Positions 8,652 to 16,680 of a stretch of 46,385 nt of DNA are shown one piece after another. Below the pieces are notes generated by a model. That model made no database searches. It saw only the letters and a list, made by a program, of their open reading frames with translations, and was not told the origin of the DNA. A program made the translations under genes and the position numbers. The first letter of the stretch is position 1; each line of letters starts with the position of its first letter. Source of the DNA: Planctomycetota bacterium (GTDB lineage Bacteria; Planctomycetota; UBA1135; UBA2386); NCBI GenBank assembly GCA_020851075.1, contig JADZDL010000368.1:1-46385 (forward strand), in the 5' to 3' direction.

Positions 8652-10054
8652 ACCTCACCCTGCCTCCCGCCTGCCTCCTGACCCTTGCTGCGCTGCTCGC
8701 CTCCTGCTCGCGCCCCGCGGCGCCCGCCATGGACCCCGCCGAGCCCGCGGCGCCAGCCACCAACCGCATCGACGTTCCCGCAGCGGTGCGGCAGAACCTC
8801 GGCATCGAGTTCGTGACGGTCGAGCGGCGCCGCGTCGCGAGCACGTTGCGCCTGCCCGGCCACTTCGAACTGCTGCCCGCTGCGCGCACCGAACACCGCA
8901 CGCCGATCGCGGGGCGCGTTCGCATCGCTGTGCAGCCGCTGCAGCCCATCTTGCCCGGCGACCCGCTGTACACGATCGAGTCGCCCGACTGGCGGCGGCT
9001 GCAGCGCGAACTCGGCGACCTGCGCACCGAGTTGGCGATCAACGACGCGCGCCTCTCGACGATGCAACCACTGCTCGCCGCGCACCAGGCGCACGAAGAA
9101 CGCCTGCTAGAGGCCGCGCAGGCCATGACCGACCGCGTGCAGAGCCTCGAAGCGATGCGGGATAGTGTTGGCGGACAGGCCCAGGAACTCGCCAACGCCC
9201 GCGTGCAGCTCGCGCAGGGCCGCGCCATGGTCACCGAAGCGGCGGAACAACACACCGAGGTCGAGTCCAGGCTCGTCGAACTGCGCGCCAACCTTGCGGC
9301 CGGGCAGGAACGCTTCCGCCTGGCGCTGGCGGCCGCTGCGACATTGGCCTCGTCGACCCCCGAACGCCTCCTGAGTCCCGTCGCCACGGTGTCGCCAGTC
9401 ACTCCCATGTGGCAATACCTCAGCGAGATCGAGGTTCGCGCCACCACCGCTGGCATCGCTGCCGAGCTGCCCATCGCCACCGGCGCGTGGCTCGAGACGG
9501 GCGGGCTCGCGGCCGTGGTCGTCGATCTCAGCAAGATTCGCTTCCGTGCCAAAGCCCCGCAGAGTGACCTGCCGCGGCTTGCCACGGGCCTTCCCGCGCG
9601 GGTGGTCCATGACGGCGGCACTGCCGCGACCTCGATCGCCGGTACCCTGCAGATCGGTGCCGAGGCCGATCCCGTGCAACGTACGATCGACCTGTTCTTG
9701 CTAGTGACGACACCACCAGTTTGGGCAAGGCCCGGTGTGGCGGCGTTCCTCGAAATCGAGACCGCCACCGGCGCTGCCAGCGAACTGGCGATTCCGCTGA
9801 GCGCCGTGATGCCCGATGGCACGCAGCGTGTCTTCTTCCGTCGCGATCCCGCCGCACCCGACAAGGTCATCCGCGTCGAAGCCGACCTCGGCATCAACGA
9901 CGGCCGCTGGGTCGAAGTGAAGAGCGGCCTCGCCGACGGCGACGAAGTCGTCTTGGCGGGCGCCTACGAACTGATGCTCGCGAGCTCGGGCTCGGCGCAG
10001 AAGGGCGGCCACTTCCACGCCGATGGCACCTTCCACGCCGACGACCACAAGTAG
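8648..10054 (+). CDS. Periplasmic adaptor (membrane fusion) lipoprotein, CusB/CzcB type
   Basis: 468 aa. A lipobox LASC with Cys20 anchors it in a membrane facing the periplasm. Residues of about 45-120 form the first half of a barrel-sandwich hybrid domain (IAGRVRIAVQPLQPILPGDPLYTIESPDW). A long coiled-coil hairpin follows (about 120-240), then the second lipoyl half and beta-barrel (LEIETATGAASELAIPLSAVMPDGTQRVFFRRD) and the membrane-proximal domain ending in GLADGDEVVLAGAYELML. It links the RND pump to the outer-membrane duct. The C-terminus is His-rich (GGHFHADGTFHADDHK), echoing HVHPDGTVHLADD in the lipoprotein at 13239. This points to metal binding. Confidence 0.9.
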   Translation: MNLTLPPACLLTLAALLASCSRPAAPAMDPAEPAAPATNRIDVPAAVRQNLGIEFVTVERRRVASTLRLPGHFELLPAARTEHRTPIAGRVRIAVQPLQPILPGDPLYTIESPDWRRLQRELGDLRTELAINDARLSTMQPLLAAHQAHEERLLEAAQAMTDRVQSLEAMRDSVGGQAQELANARVQLAQGRAMVTEAAEQHTEVESRLVELRANLAAGQERFRLALAAAATLASSTPERLLSPVATVSPVTPMWQYLSEIEVRATTAGIAAELPIATGAWLETGGLAAVVVDLSKIRFRAKAPQSDLPRLATGLPARVVHDGGTAATSIAGTLQIGAEADPVQRTIDLFLLVTTPPVWARPGVAAFLEIETATGAASELAIPLSAVMPDGTQRVFFRRDPAAPDKVIRVEADLGINDGRWVEVKSGLADGDEVVLAGAYELMLASSGSAQKGGHFHADGTFHADDHK

Positions 10055-10059
10055 CCATC

Positions 10060-13000
10060 ATGTTCCGCAATCTGATCGCCCTGTCGTTGCGCCAATCGAC
10101 GATGGTGCTGCTGCTGGCCCTGATGGTCACCGCGTTCGCGGTCTACCAGGTGCCGCGCATGCCCATCGACGTGTTCCCCGAACTGAACGCGCCGACCGTC
10201 GTGATCCTCACCGAAGCGCCGGGACTCGCTGCCGACGAAGTCGAGCAGAACGTCACGTTCCCGCTCGAAAGCGCCGTCAACGGCCTGCCCGGCGTGCGCC
10301 GCGTGCGCAGTTCGAGCGCGATTGGCCTGTCCCTGGTCTGGGTCGAGTTTGAATGGGGCCAGGACATCTACCGCGCGCGCACGCTGACCGCGGAGAAACT
10401 GGCGGCCGCGCGCGAGGCAATGCCGCCGAATGTGCACGCCGAGATCACGCCAGTGACGTCGATCACGGGCGAGATCCTGCTGCTGTCGCTGTCGTCGCCG
10501 GACGGCAGTCGCGATCCGCAGAGCATGCGCGCGTTCGCAGAGTTCGAGCTGCGCAACCTGCTGCTGGCGGTGCCCGGCATCGCCCAGGTGACGCCGATCG
10601 GCGGCGAACTGCCCGAATACCAGATCCACGTGCGGCAGGAACAACTGCAGTTGCACGGCCTCACGATGGCCGAAGTCACCGCGGCTGCGGCGGCCGCGCA
10701 CACGACCGCTGGCGCGGGCTATCTGGCCAATGTCGCCGGCCTCGAACTGCCCGTGCGCCAGACCGGCCGCGTGCGCAGCGTGCAGGATATCGAAGGCACC
10801 GTGGTGCGCTTCCGCGATGGCAACGCGCTCACGATCGGCCAGGTCGCCGAAGTGCGCCTAGGCCCCGCGCCCAAACGCGGCACGGCCACCGAGGGTGGCC
10901 ACCCGGCCGTCGTGCTGTCGGTGCAGAAATCGCCCAGCACCAACACGCTGCAGCTCACGGCGGCAATCGACGCGAAACTCGACCAGATCGAGAAGGCGAT
11001 GCCGCAAGGCCTCGTGCTCAATCGCCACGTGATGCGGCAAACGGACTTCATCGAACTGTCCGTCAACAACCTCATCGCCGTGCTGCGCGATGCGGCGATC
11101 TTCGTGGTGCTGATCCTGATCCTGTTCCTGCTCGACTTCCGCACCACGCTGATCACGCTCACCGCGCTGCCGCTGAGTCTCGCCGTCGCGTTCCTCGTGT
11201 TGTGGGCCGCCGGACTTTCGATCAATGTGATGACGCTCGGTGGACTCGCCGTCGCCATCGGTGAACTCGTCGACGATGCCATCATCGACGTCGAGAACGT
11301 GTTCCGGCGCCTGCGCGAGAATGCCGCCTTGCCGGCCGCGCAGCGGCAACCGGTCACCACCGTCGTCTTCAACGCGAGCAACGAGATCCGCAGTTCGGTG
11401 GTCTTCGCCACGATCATCATCGGCATGGTGTTTGTGCCGTTGTTGTTCCTCGAAGGTCTCGAAGGCCGCTTCTTCCGCCCGCTCGGCATTGCCTACATCG
11501 TCTCCACACTCGCTTCGCTGGTCGTGGCTCTCACCGTGACGCCGGCACTCTGCCGGCTGCTGCTCGCGCGCACAGCGCATCGGCCGCATGGCGAAGGCTG
11601 GCTCGTGCGCTGGCTGAAGGCCCGCTACGAACCGAGCCTGCGCTGGGCGATGAAGCGCGGCAAACTGCTGCTCGCATCCGCCGCACTGGCCACCGTGGGC
11701 AGCCTCGGGCTCGCGTCCACCTACGGCTCGAGCTTCCTGCCGGAGTTCAACGAAGGCACGTTCACGGTCTTCTTGATGGCCCCGCCCGGCACTTCGCTCG
11801 AAGAGAGCAACCGCCTGGGCAAGGGTGTCGACGCGCAGCTCGCGAAGATCCCCGGCGTACGTTCGGTCGTTCGCCGCACGGGACGCGCCGAGCGCGACGA
11901 ACATGCCGAGCCCGTGAGCAGTTCGGAGATCGACATCGCGATCCTGCCGGGCCATACGAAACACGAAGTACGCAAGGCCATCGACGTGGTGCTCGCGAGC
12001 GTACCCGGCATCACGACGAGCGTCGGCCAGCCGATCGAACATCGCCTCTCCCACGTGCTTTCGGGCACGCCGGCGGCGATTGCGGTGGTCGTGCAAGGCG
12101 ATGACCTCAGCGTGCTGCGCGGCCTCGCGAAGGCCATCGAAGGCGAACTGAAGTCCCTGCCCGGCACACGCGACGTCGCCGCCAACCGCGAAGTGCTGAT
12201 CACCTCCCTGCCGGTCCGCTACCGCCCCGCCGACCTCGCCGCCAGTGGTCTTTCCCCCGCGAGCGCTGCCGAGCAGGTGCAGGACGCGCTCATGGGGCGC
12301 ACCGTCGCCGAGGTCAACGAAGGTTCGCGTCGCTACGCGGTGACCGTTCGACTTCATCCCCTGGACCGCGAGAGCATCGCCGACGTCGAGAACCTGCTGT
12401 TGCGCGGCAGCGGCGGCGCCACCGTGCGCCTGCGCGACGTCGCCGACATCGGCCTCGAACGCACGAGCAACCTCATCGCACGCGAGAACGGCCGGCGCAA
12501 AGCCGTGGTCTCCTGCAACGTCGCCGAAGGTTACAACCTCGGCCAACTCGCCGCCGAGGTGCAGCGCCGCGTCGAACCCCTCGTGCTGCGCGCCGGTTGC
12601 ACGCTGCAACTCGGTGGGCAGTTTGAAGCCCAACAATCCGCCAGCCGCACGATCTTCGTCATGGGCGCGTTCGTCATCGTGATCATGCTGCTACTGATCC
12701 ACGGTGCTCTCGGATCGATGCGCGCAGCGATGCTGGTCATGGTGAATCTGCCGCTGGCGCTCATCGGCGGCATCGTCGCGATCTTCCTCACCGAGTCGCC
12801 GCACCTGTTCTGGAACACGCTGGCCCTGTTTGGCCTCGGCGGCGAACGCTACCAGGCACCCGTGATCTCGATCGCGAGCATGGTCGGCTTCATCACGTTG
12901 TTTGGCATCGCCGTGCGCAACGGCATCCTGCTCGTGCGCCACTACCTCGACCTCCTGCAGGAAGGCGTGCCACTGCCCGAAGCGATCCTGCGCGGTTCGA

Positions 13001-13242
13001 TGGAGCGGCTCGTGCCGATCCTCATGACGGCGCTGACCGCGGCGCTCGGGCTGCTGCCGATCGTCTTCGCGGCCGGCGAACCCGGCAGCGAGATCCTCGC
13101 CCCACTCTCGGTCGTCGTGCTCGGCGGCCTGCTGTCTTCCACGTTCTTGAACGTGCTCATCGTGCCGGCGGGTTTCTACCTGTTGTTCCACGGGCGCGCG
13201 TCCGACACTTCCCTCGTTCCTACCACTACGGAGTCTCCATGA
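10060..13242 (+). CDS. Heavy-metal efflux RND permease (CusA/CzcA family)
   Basis: 1060 aa, the usual length for HME-RND pumps. It begins MFRNLIALSLRQSTMVLLLALMVTAFAVYQ, the first transmembrane helix, then PRMPIDVFPELNAPTVVILTEAPGL, characteristic of the family. Two large periplasmic loops separate helices 1-2 and 7-8. Helix 4 carries the acidic proton-relay signature GELVDDAIIDVENVFRRL. Helices cluster at about 345-570 and 870-1040. It would pump monovalent (Cu/Ag) or divalent (Co/Zn/Cd) metal ions by proton antiport; without structure-level residue analysis the metal is open. It starts six bases after the adaptor stop and ends overlapping the next gene (ATGA, 13239-13242), so all are one operon. 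Confidence 0.93.
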   Translation: MFRNLIALSLRQSTMVLLLALMVTAFAVYQVPRMPIDVFPELNAPTVVILTEAPGLAADEVEQNVTFPLESAVNGLPGVRRVRSSSAIGLSLVWVEFEWGQDIYRARTLTAEKLAAAREAMPPNVHAEITPVTSITGEILLLSLSSPDGSRDPQSMRAFAEFELRNLLLAVPGIAQVTPIGGELPEYQIHVRQEQLQLHGLTMAEVTAAAAAAHTTAGAGYLANVAGLELPVRQTGRVRSVQDIEGTVVRFRDGNALTIGQVAEVRLGPAPKRGTATEGGHPAVVLSVQKSPSTNTLQLTAAIDAKLDQIEKAMPQGLVLNRHVMRQTDFIELSVNNLIAVLRDAAIFVVLILILFLLDFRTTLITLTALPLSLAVAFLVLWAAGLSINVMTLGGLAVAIGELVDDAIIDVENVFRRLRENAALPAAQRQPVTTVVFNASNEIRSSVVFATIIIGMVFVPLLFLEGLEGRFFRPLGIAYIVSTLASLVVALTVTPALCRLLLARTAHRPHGEGWLVRWLKARYEPSLRWAMKRGKLLLASAALATVGSLGLASTYGSSFLPEFNEGTFTVFLMAPPGTSLEESNRLGKGVDAQLAKIPGVRSVVRRTGRAERDEHAEPVSSSEIDIAILPGHTKHEVRKAIDVVLASVPGITTSVGQPIEHRLSHVLSGTPAAIAVVVQGDDLSVLRGLAKAIEGELKSLPGTRDVAANREVLITSLPVRYRPADLAASGLSPASAAEQVQDALMGRTVAEVNEGSRRYAVTVRLHPLDRESIADVENLLLRGSGGATVRLRDVADIGLERTSNLIARENGRRKAVVSCNVAEGYNLGQLAAEVQRRVEPLVLRAGCTLQLGGQFEAQQSASRTIFVMGAFVIVIMLLLIHGALGSMRAAMLVMVNLPLALIGGIVAIFLTESPHLFWNTLALFGLGGERYQAPVISIASMVGFITLFGIAVRNGILLVRHYLDLLQEGVPLPEAILRGSMERLVPILMTALTAALGLLPIVFAAGEPGSEILAPLSVVVLGGLLSSTFLNVLIVPAGFYLLFHGRASDTSLVPTTTESP

Positions 13243-13703
13243 ACCTCTCACGCCTCGTTCCTCTCTGCACGGCCCTACTGCTCGCCGCTTGTGGCGACAA
13301 GCCCGCGATCCCGGACGGGGCCCACGTGCATCCCGATGGCACGGTGCACCTGGCCGACGACAAGAAGCCCGCCGCCGATGAGCACGGTCCCGAGCACCCG
13401 CTCGGCGAACTCGTGATCGGGGAGCACAAGGTCCAGGTCGTGCTGCTCGGCGATGTCGTTCCCGGCAAGGAAGCGGACTTCGATGTGAGGTTTGCCGCTG
13501 GCAGCAAACGGCCCGACGTGCTGCGCGTGTGGGTTGGCGTCGAATCCGCGATCGGCTCGATGAAGCAGCGGTTCAGCAACGAAGGCGACACCACGATGCA
13601 CGGCCACGTCCCGGTGCCGGCGACCCTGCCCGAGGGCAGCAAGGTCTGGTTTGAGGTCGAAACCAAGGACGGTGCCAAGAAGGCTTCGATCGCCTGGAAG
13701 TAG
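13239..13703 (+). CDS. His-rich periplasmic lipoprotein of the efflux operon
   Basis: 154 aa. The signal peptide ends in a lipobox LAAC with Cys18. Right after it comes a His/Asp-rich segment, DGAHVHPDGTVHLADDKKPAADEHGPEHP, followed by about 90 residues predicted as beta-sandwich (LVIGEHKVQVVLLGDVVPGKEADFDVRF; TTMHGHVPVPATLPEGSKVWFEVE). The His-rich linker shares the H-x-D/P-D-G-T-x-H pattern with the end of the adaptor protein. I do not know a named family. The overlap with the pump gene and the histidines suggest a periplasmic metal-binding accessory, perhaps a donor to the pump. Confidence 0.68.
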   Translation: MNLSRLVPLCTALLLAACGDKPAIPDGAHVHPDGTVHLADDKKPAADEHGPEHPLGELVIGEHKVQVVLLGDVVPGKEADFDVRFAAGSKRPDVLRVWVGVESAIGSMKQRFSNEGDTTMHGHVPVPATLPEGSKVWFEVETKDGAKKASIAWK

Positions 13704-13720
13704 CGCGCGTCCGGCGCGCT
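13702..13720. terminator. Bidirectional hairpin between convergent genes
   Basis: AGCGCGC (13702-13708), loop GTCCG and GCGCGCT (13714-13720) form a perfect 7-bp GC-rich stem. It overlaps the stop codon of the plus-strand lipoprotein (13701-13703) and abuts the stop of the minus-strand gene (13720-13722). There is no T-run, so intrinsic termination is uncertain, but the position between convergent genes fits. Confidence 0.5.
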
Positions 13721-16527
13721 CAGTGGCTGTTCACGAAGCTCGCCACGCCGTTGCTCGTCACCCCACCAAACGCGTTCTGGCCGTTCGGCAGGCTGTTTGG
13801 AGCCATCAGCGCCAGCGCCTGCGCATACACCGTGACTCCGACGGGGAAACCCGCCGGTAGCGAGAACGCCGACGTGACGCTCGAGCTGGTGCCCACGAAG
13901 AACGTGAACAGATCGAGCGAGCCCAGATACTGCGTGCAGCCCGGCATGCCGAGCGAGCCGAGGTCCGAACCCGCGAGGTTCGGCGCCAGGCTCACGATCA
14001 GCAAACCGACGTGATTGCCCGGGCTCCACGCCGGCACCTCGTCGATCGCGTAGGTGAGCAGCACCCCATTCGAAGCGGTGACGATCGGCGCGGGACTCGC
14101 TGACAGTTGCAGCGGCGCCACGTTCACGTTGCCGACCGAGAGCGGCAATGCAGTGCCGAGGTCCACGTTGCCCGCATCGACCGAAGCTCCGCCCGGCGAC
14201 CAGCCGACGAGCCATTCGCCAGTGCCCACCGTCTCGATCGACGGCCACACGCAGCGCACGATGCCCGTCGCAAGTTCGAACTGGAACTGCAGTGTGCTCG
14301 GGTTGGCGATCCCGAGAGGCTTGCTCTCGACGCCGTTCCACGTCACATACAGCGTGCCGCCGAGTTCTTCGGTGACGATGCTGCCGGAACCTGGCTCGGT
14401 CGGATCGAAGTCGTGCCAGGAATAGAAGGCACTCGTCGCCTCCGCGAGCATCGCCGTGATCGACGGCACCGCCGAACTTGAGGGCGACATCGACAGCGCG
14501 GTTGTTCCGATGATGCCGTTGCTGTGCACATACAGCGACGCCGTCGAGCCACCCGGATATGCAAAACTCTGCGACAGCGCGACGGCGATCTGATCATCGT
14601 CGCCGAGCGCCAACACCACAGCGTTCGCACCCGGAATCACGAACGTGGCGCCACCACTGCTGACATCGTACCCACCGTTGGCGGGGCTCATCGTGATCGA
14701 ATTGTTCTGCAGCGCCGCGTTCGCGGCACTCGACGTCGCATACGACGCATAGAACGAATCGCTGATCGCATAACAACCCGCACCGAAGTTGGTGTGGTTG
14801 GCGGCCAATTGCGGCAACGACTGCGTCGTAAAGGCTCCCTGGCTCAGATTCCAATAGCTGCCGGTCAACGTCGTCTCATGCCGCAGCGCGCGCACCATGT
14901 AGGTCGAGCTGCCCGCGAGCGGTGCGGCATCGAGGAATTGCGTGCCGACGATCGCTGTCGGCGTGATGCGCACAAACGGACCCTGCGGCGACGCGGCGCG
15001 ATAGACGTAGTAACCAGCGACCGCATCCGCCGACGCACTCCACTGCACGCTCGCTTGCGGCCACAGGTCGACCACGTTCACAGCGCTTGGCGGCGCGATG
15101 ATGTGCTGGCGCAGGGTCGGATCCCCCATCAGGGCCACGTGCACCATGCGCCCACCAAATCCGCCGGCCGCGGTGTCGTTCTGGCTCAGCCTCGCGCACG
15201 CGCCGAGCGTCTCGCCGAGCACCATCGGATGGAAGGACCAGTGCGGACGTCCCGCCCACACACACGACAGGGTCCAACCCGAACACAGCGGCGCGCGCAG
15301 GAAGTTGTCGGTCGAATCCCAGTCCCCGAAGTAGCTGCCGAACAGCATCGAGAACACGCTGCGGTTGTTGCTCAAAGCAAAGTCCGCCGTCGAGCCGATG
15401 CCGCCGGCACTCTGGTAGCTGCCGCCACCGCAACCGTAGGCCCACACGTAGCCGTTGCCCGAAGTGGTGTTCAACGTCGTGAAGTAGTCCGCAGCCACGA
15501 TATTGGCCGCCCCGACCAGCGACGTGAAGTTGCGCCAACCGCTCGCCGCGAACGCTTCCCCGCCGAAGTAGCCGAAGTTGTCATCGATGACCGCGCGCTG
15601 GTCGGCGACGAGCACCTTGTGGCGGTAGTCGTGGTCCTTGTCGAGATACTGTTGCAGCAGCACGTCCTCCGACTGCGCAAACGACGGCATGTTGGCGAGG
15701 TCGACACGCCCCACCGCGAGATCCACGTCACTCGGCAGACCACTCTGGTCGTACTTGCCATCGCCGGGCACGTTACGATTCTCGGCGCGCGAGGCCGTTG
15801 TCGTATTGACCGAGACATCGGTCCAGTTCCCGTTCAACTCGCCGTAGAACACGTCCGCCGGCCATGCCCCGGAATGATCCGGATGGCCATCGGGGTTGAT
15901 CACGCCCGAATACGGCACGGGCACGTGCCCAAGCAGGAACACCGACTTCAGCTGCCCCGGATACGCGGCGTTGTCGGCGAGGATCAGCGCCTTCACGGAC
16001 ACCACGGTCGCCGTCGGCTGCACATCGTGGCGCAGCACCGACCAGCCGTCACCGACCAGATCCTGTTCGAGACGATCGAGGCGCGTGCCCAACGCCGCCA
16101 CCTTGGTCGCATCGACGAGCAACACGATCTTGCCACGATTCTCGGTCACCGGCGCATCGATCGCAGCCGTCACGATCCCCTGCGCTGCGGTGCCGCCCGT
16201 CTTGCGAAACCAATACTCGTAGCGCACGCCCGGCGTCACCAGCGTGTCGGTCCAGGTCACAGCCGCACCACCACCCGCGATGCTCTGCGCAGTTCCCCAC
16301 GCCGCGGTGCCACTCTGCCGTCGCGACACGGTGTAGCCGGTCGCCGTCGCATCCAACGGCCACGAGAACACCAACAGCGAACTCGATGCAACCGCGGTCA
16401 CCGCGATCGAGGCTTGCTGCGGCGTCTGCGCCTGGACCGACGGAACACCGAGGGCGAACGGCGCTGTGGCTACGGCGCCTTGTAGGGCGTACAGAACGAG
16501 ACGCGCGCGCAAGGAAGTTGGCAGCAT
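13720..16527 (-). CDS. Large exported Fn3-domain protein with C25-like region (tentative)
   Basis: 935 aa. N-terminal signal peptide (to about residue 34, VQAQT), then a fibronectin type III-like domain at about 35-125 (SVAVTAVAS, SRRQSG, TPGVRYEYWFRK). Residues of about 130-490 have alternating strand/helix units, KIVLLVDATKV, VFLLGHVPVPYSG, DVDLAVGRVDLANMP and YVWAYGCGGGSYQSAGG, a pattern seen in C25 (gingipain-like, caspase-fold) relatives. The usual catalytic His before the Cys is not obvious, so peptidase activity is doubtful. A second Fn3-like domain (about 490-570) and beta-rich domains follow. The end (MPGCTQYLGSLDLFTFF ... FPVGVTVYAQALAL) resembles the shared C-terminal module. Probably secreted or surface-bound. 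Confidence 0.7.
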   Translation of the reverse strand: MLPTSLRARLVLYALQGAVATAPFALGVPSVQAQTPQQASIAVTAVASSSLLVFSWPLDATATGYTVSRRQSGTAAWGTAQSIAGGGAAVTWTDTLVTPGVRYEYWFRKTGGTAAQGIVTAAIDAPVTENRGKIVLLVDATKVAALGTRLDRLEQDLVGDGWSVLRHDVQPTATVVSVKALILADNAAYPGQLKSVFLLGHVPVPYSGVINPDGHPDHSGAWPADVFYGELNGNWTDVSVNTTTASRAENRNVPGDGKYDQSGLPSDVDLAVGRVDLANMPSFAQSEDVLLQQYLDKDHDYRHKVLVADQRAVIDDNFGYFGGEAFAASGWRNFTSLVGAANIVAADYFTTLNTTSGNGYVWAYGCGGGSYQSAGGIGSTADFALSNNRSVFSMLFGSYFGDWDSTDNFLRAPLCSGWTLSCVWAGRPHWSFHPMVLGETLGACARLSQNDTAAGGFGGRMVHVALMGDPTLRQHIIAPPSAVNVVDLWPQASVQWSASADAVAGYYVYRAASPQGPFVRITPTAIVGTQFLDAAPLAGSSTYMVRALRHETTLTGSYWNLSQGAFTTQSLPQLAANHTNFGAGCYAISDSFYASYATSSAANAALQNNSITMSPANGGYDVSSGGATFVIPGANAVVLALGDDDQIAVALSQSFAYPGGSTASLYVHSNGIIGTTALSMSPSSSAVPSITAMLAEATSAFYSWHDFDPTEPGSGSIVTEELGGTLYVTWNGVESKPLGIANPSTLQFQFELATGIVRCVWPSIETVGTGEWLVGWSPGGASVDAGNVDLGTALPLSVGNVNVAPLQLSASPAPIVTASNGVLLTYAIDEVPAWSPGNHVGLLIVSLAPNLAGSDLGSLGMPGCTQYLGSLDLFTFFVGTSSSVTSAFSLPAGFPVGVTVYAQALALMAPNSLPNGQNAFGGVTSNGVASFVNSH

Positions 16528-16680
16528 GGGGCGGAGCAGACGAGCGGGAGAGGAGTGCGACGCAGACTGACCCGCGCCGCGGACGCAACGATCCCCGTGG
16601 GCCCGTTCGGCGTCAACGCCCCTCCAGTGCGCACAGTGCGCACAACCAGCGCGCCGACCGCAACCACACAGCAGGTCGCG

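Noticed and set aside
10858..12636. 592-codon minus-strand frame opposite the RND pump
   Set aside because: No motif and odd composition; the plus strand is a certain RND pump.
14524..16485. 653-codon plus-strand frame opposite the Fn3 protein
   Set aside because: Arg/His-rich with no domain; shadow of the exported protein.
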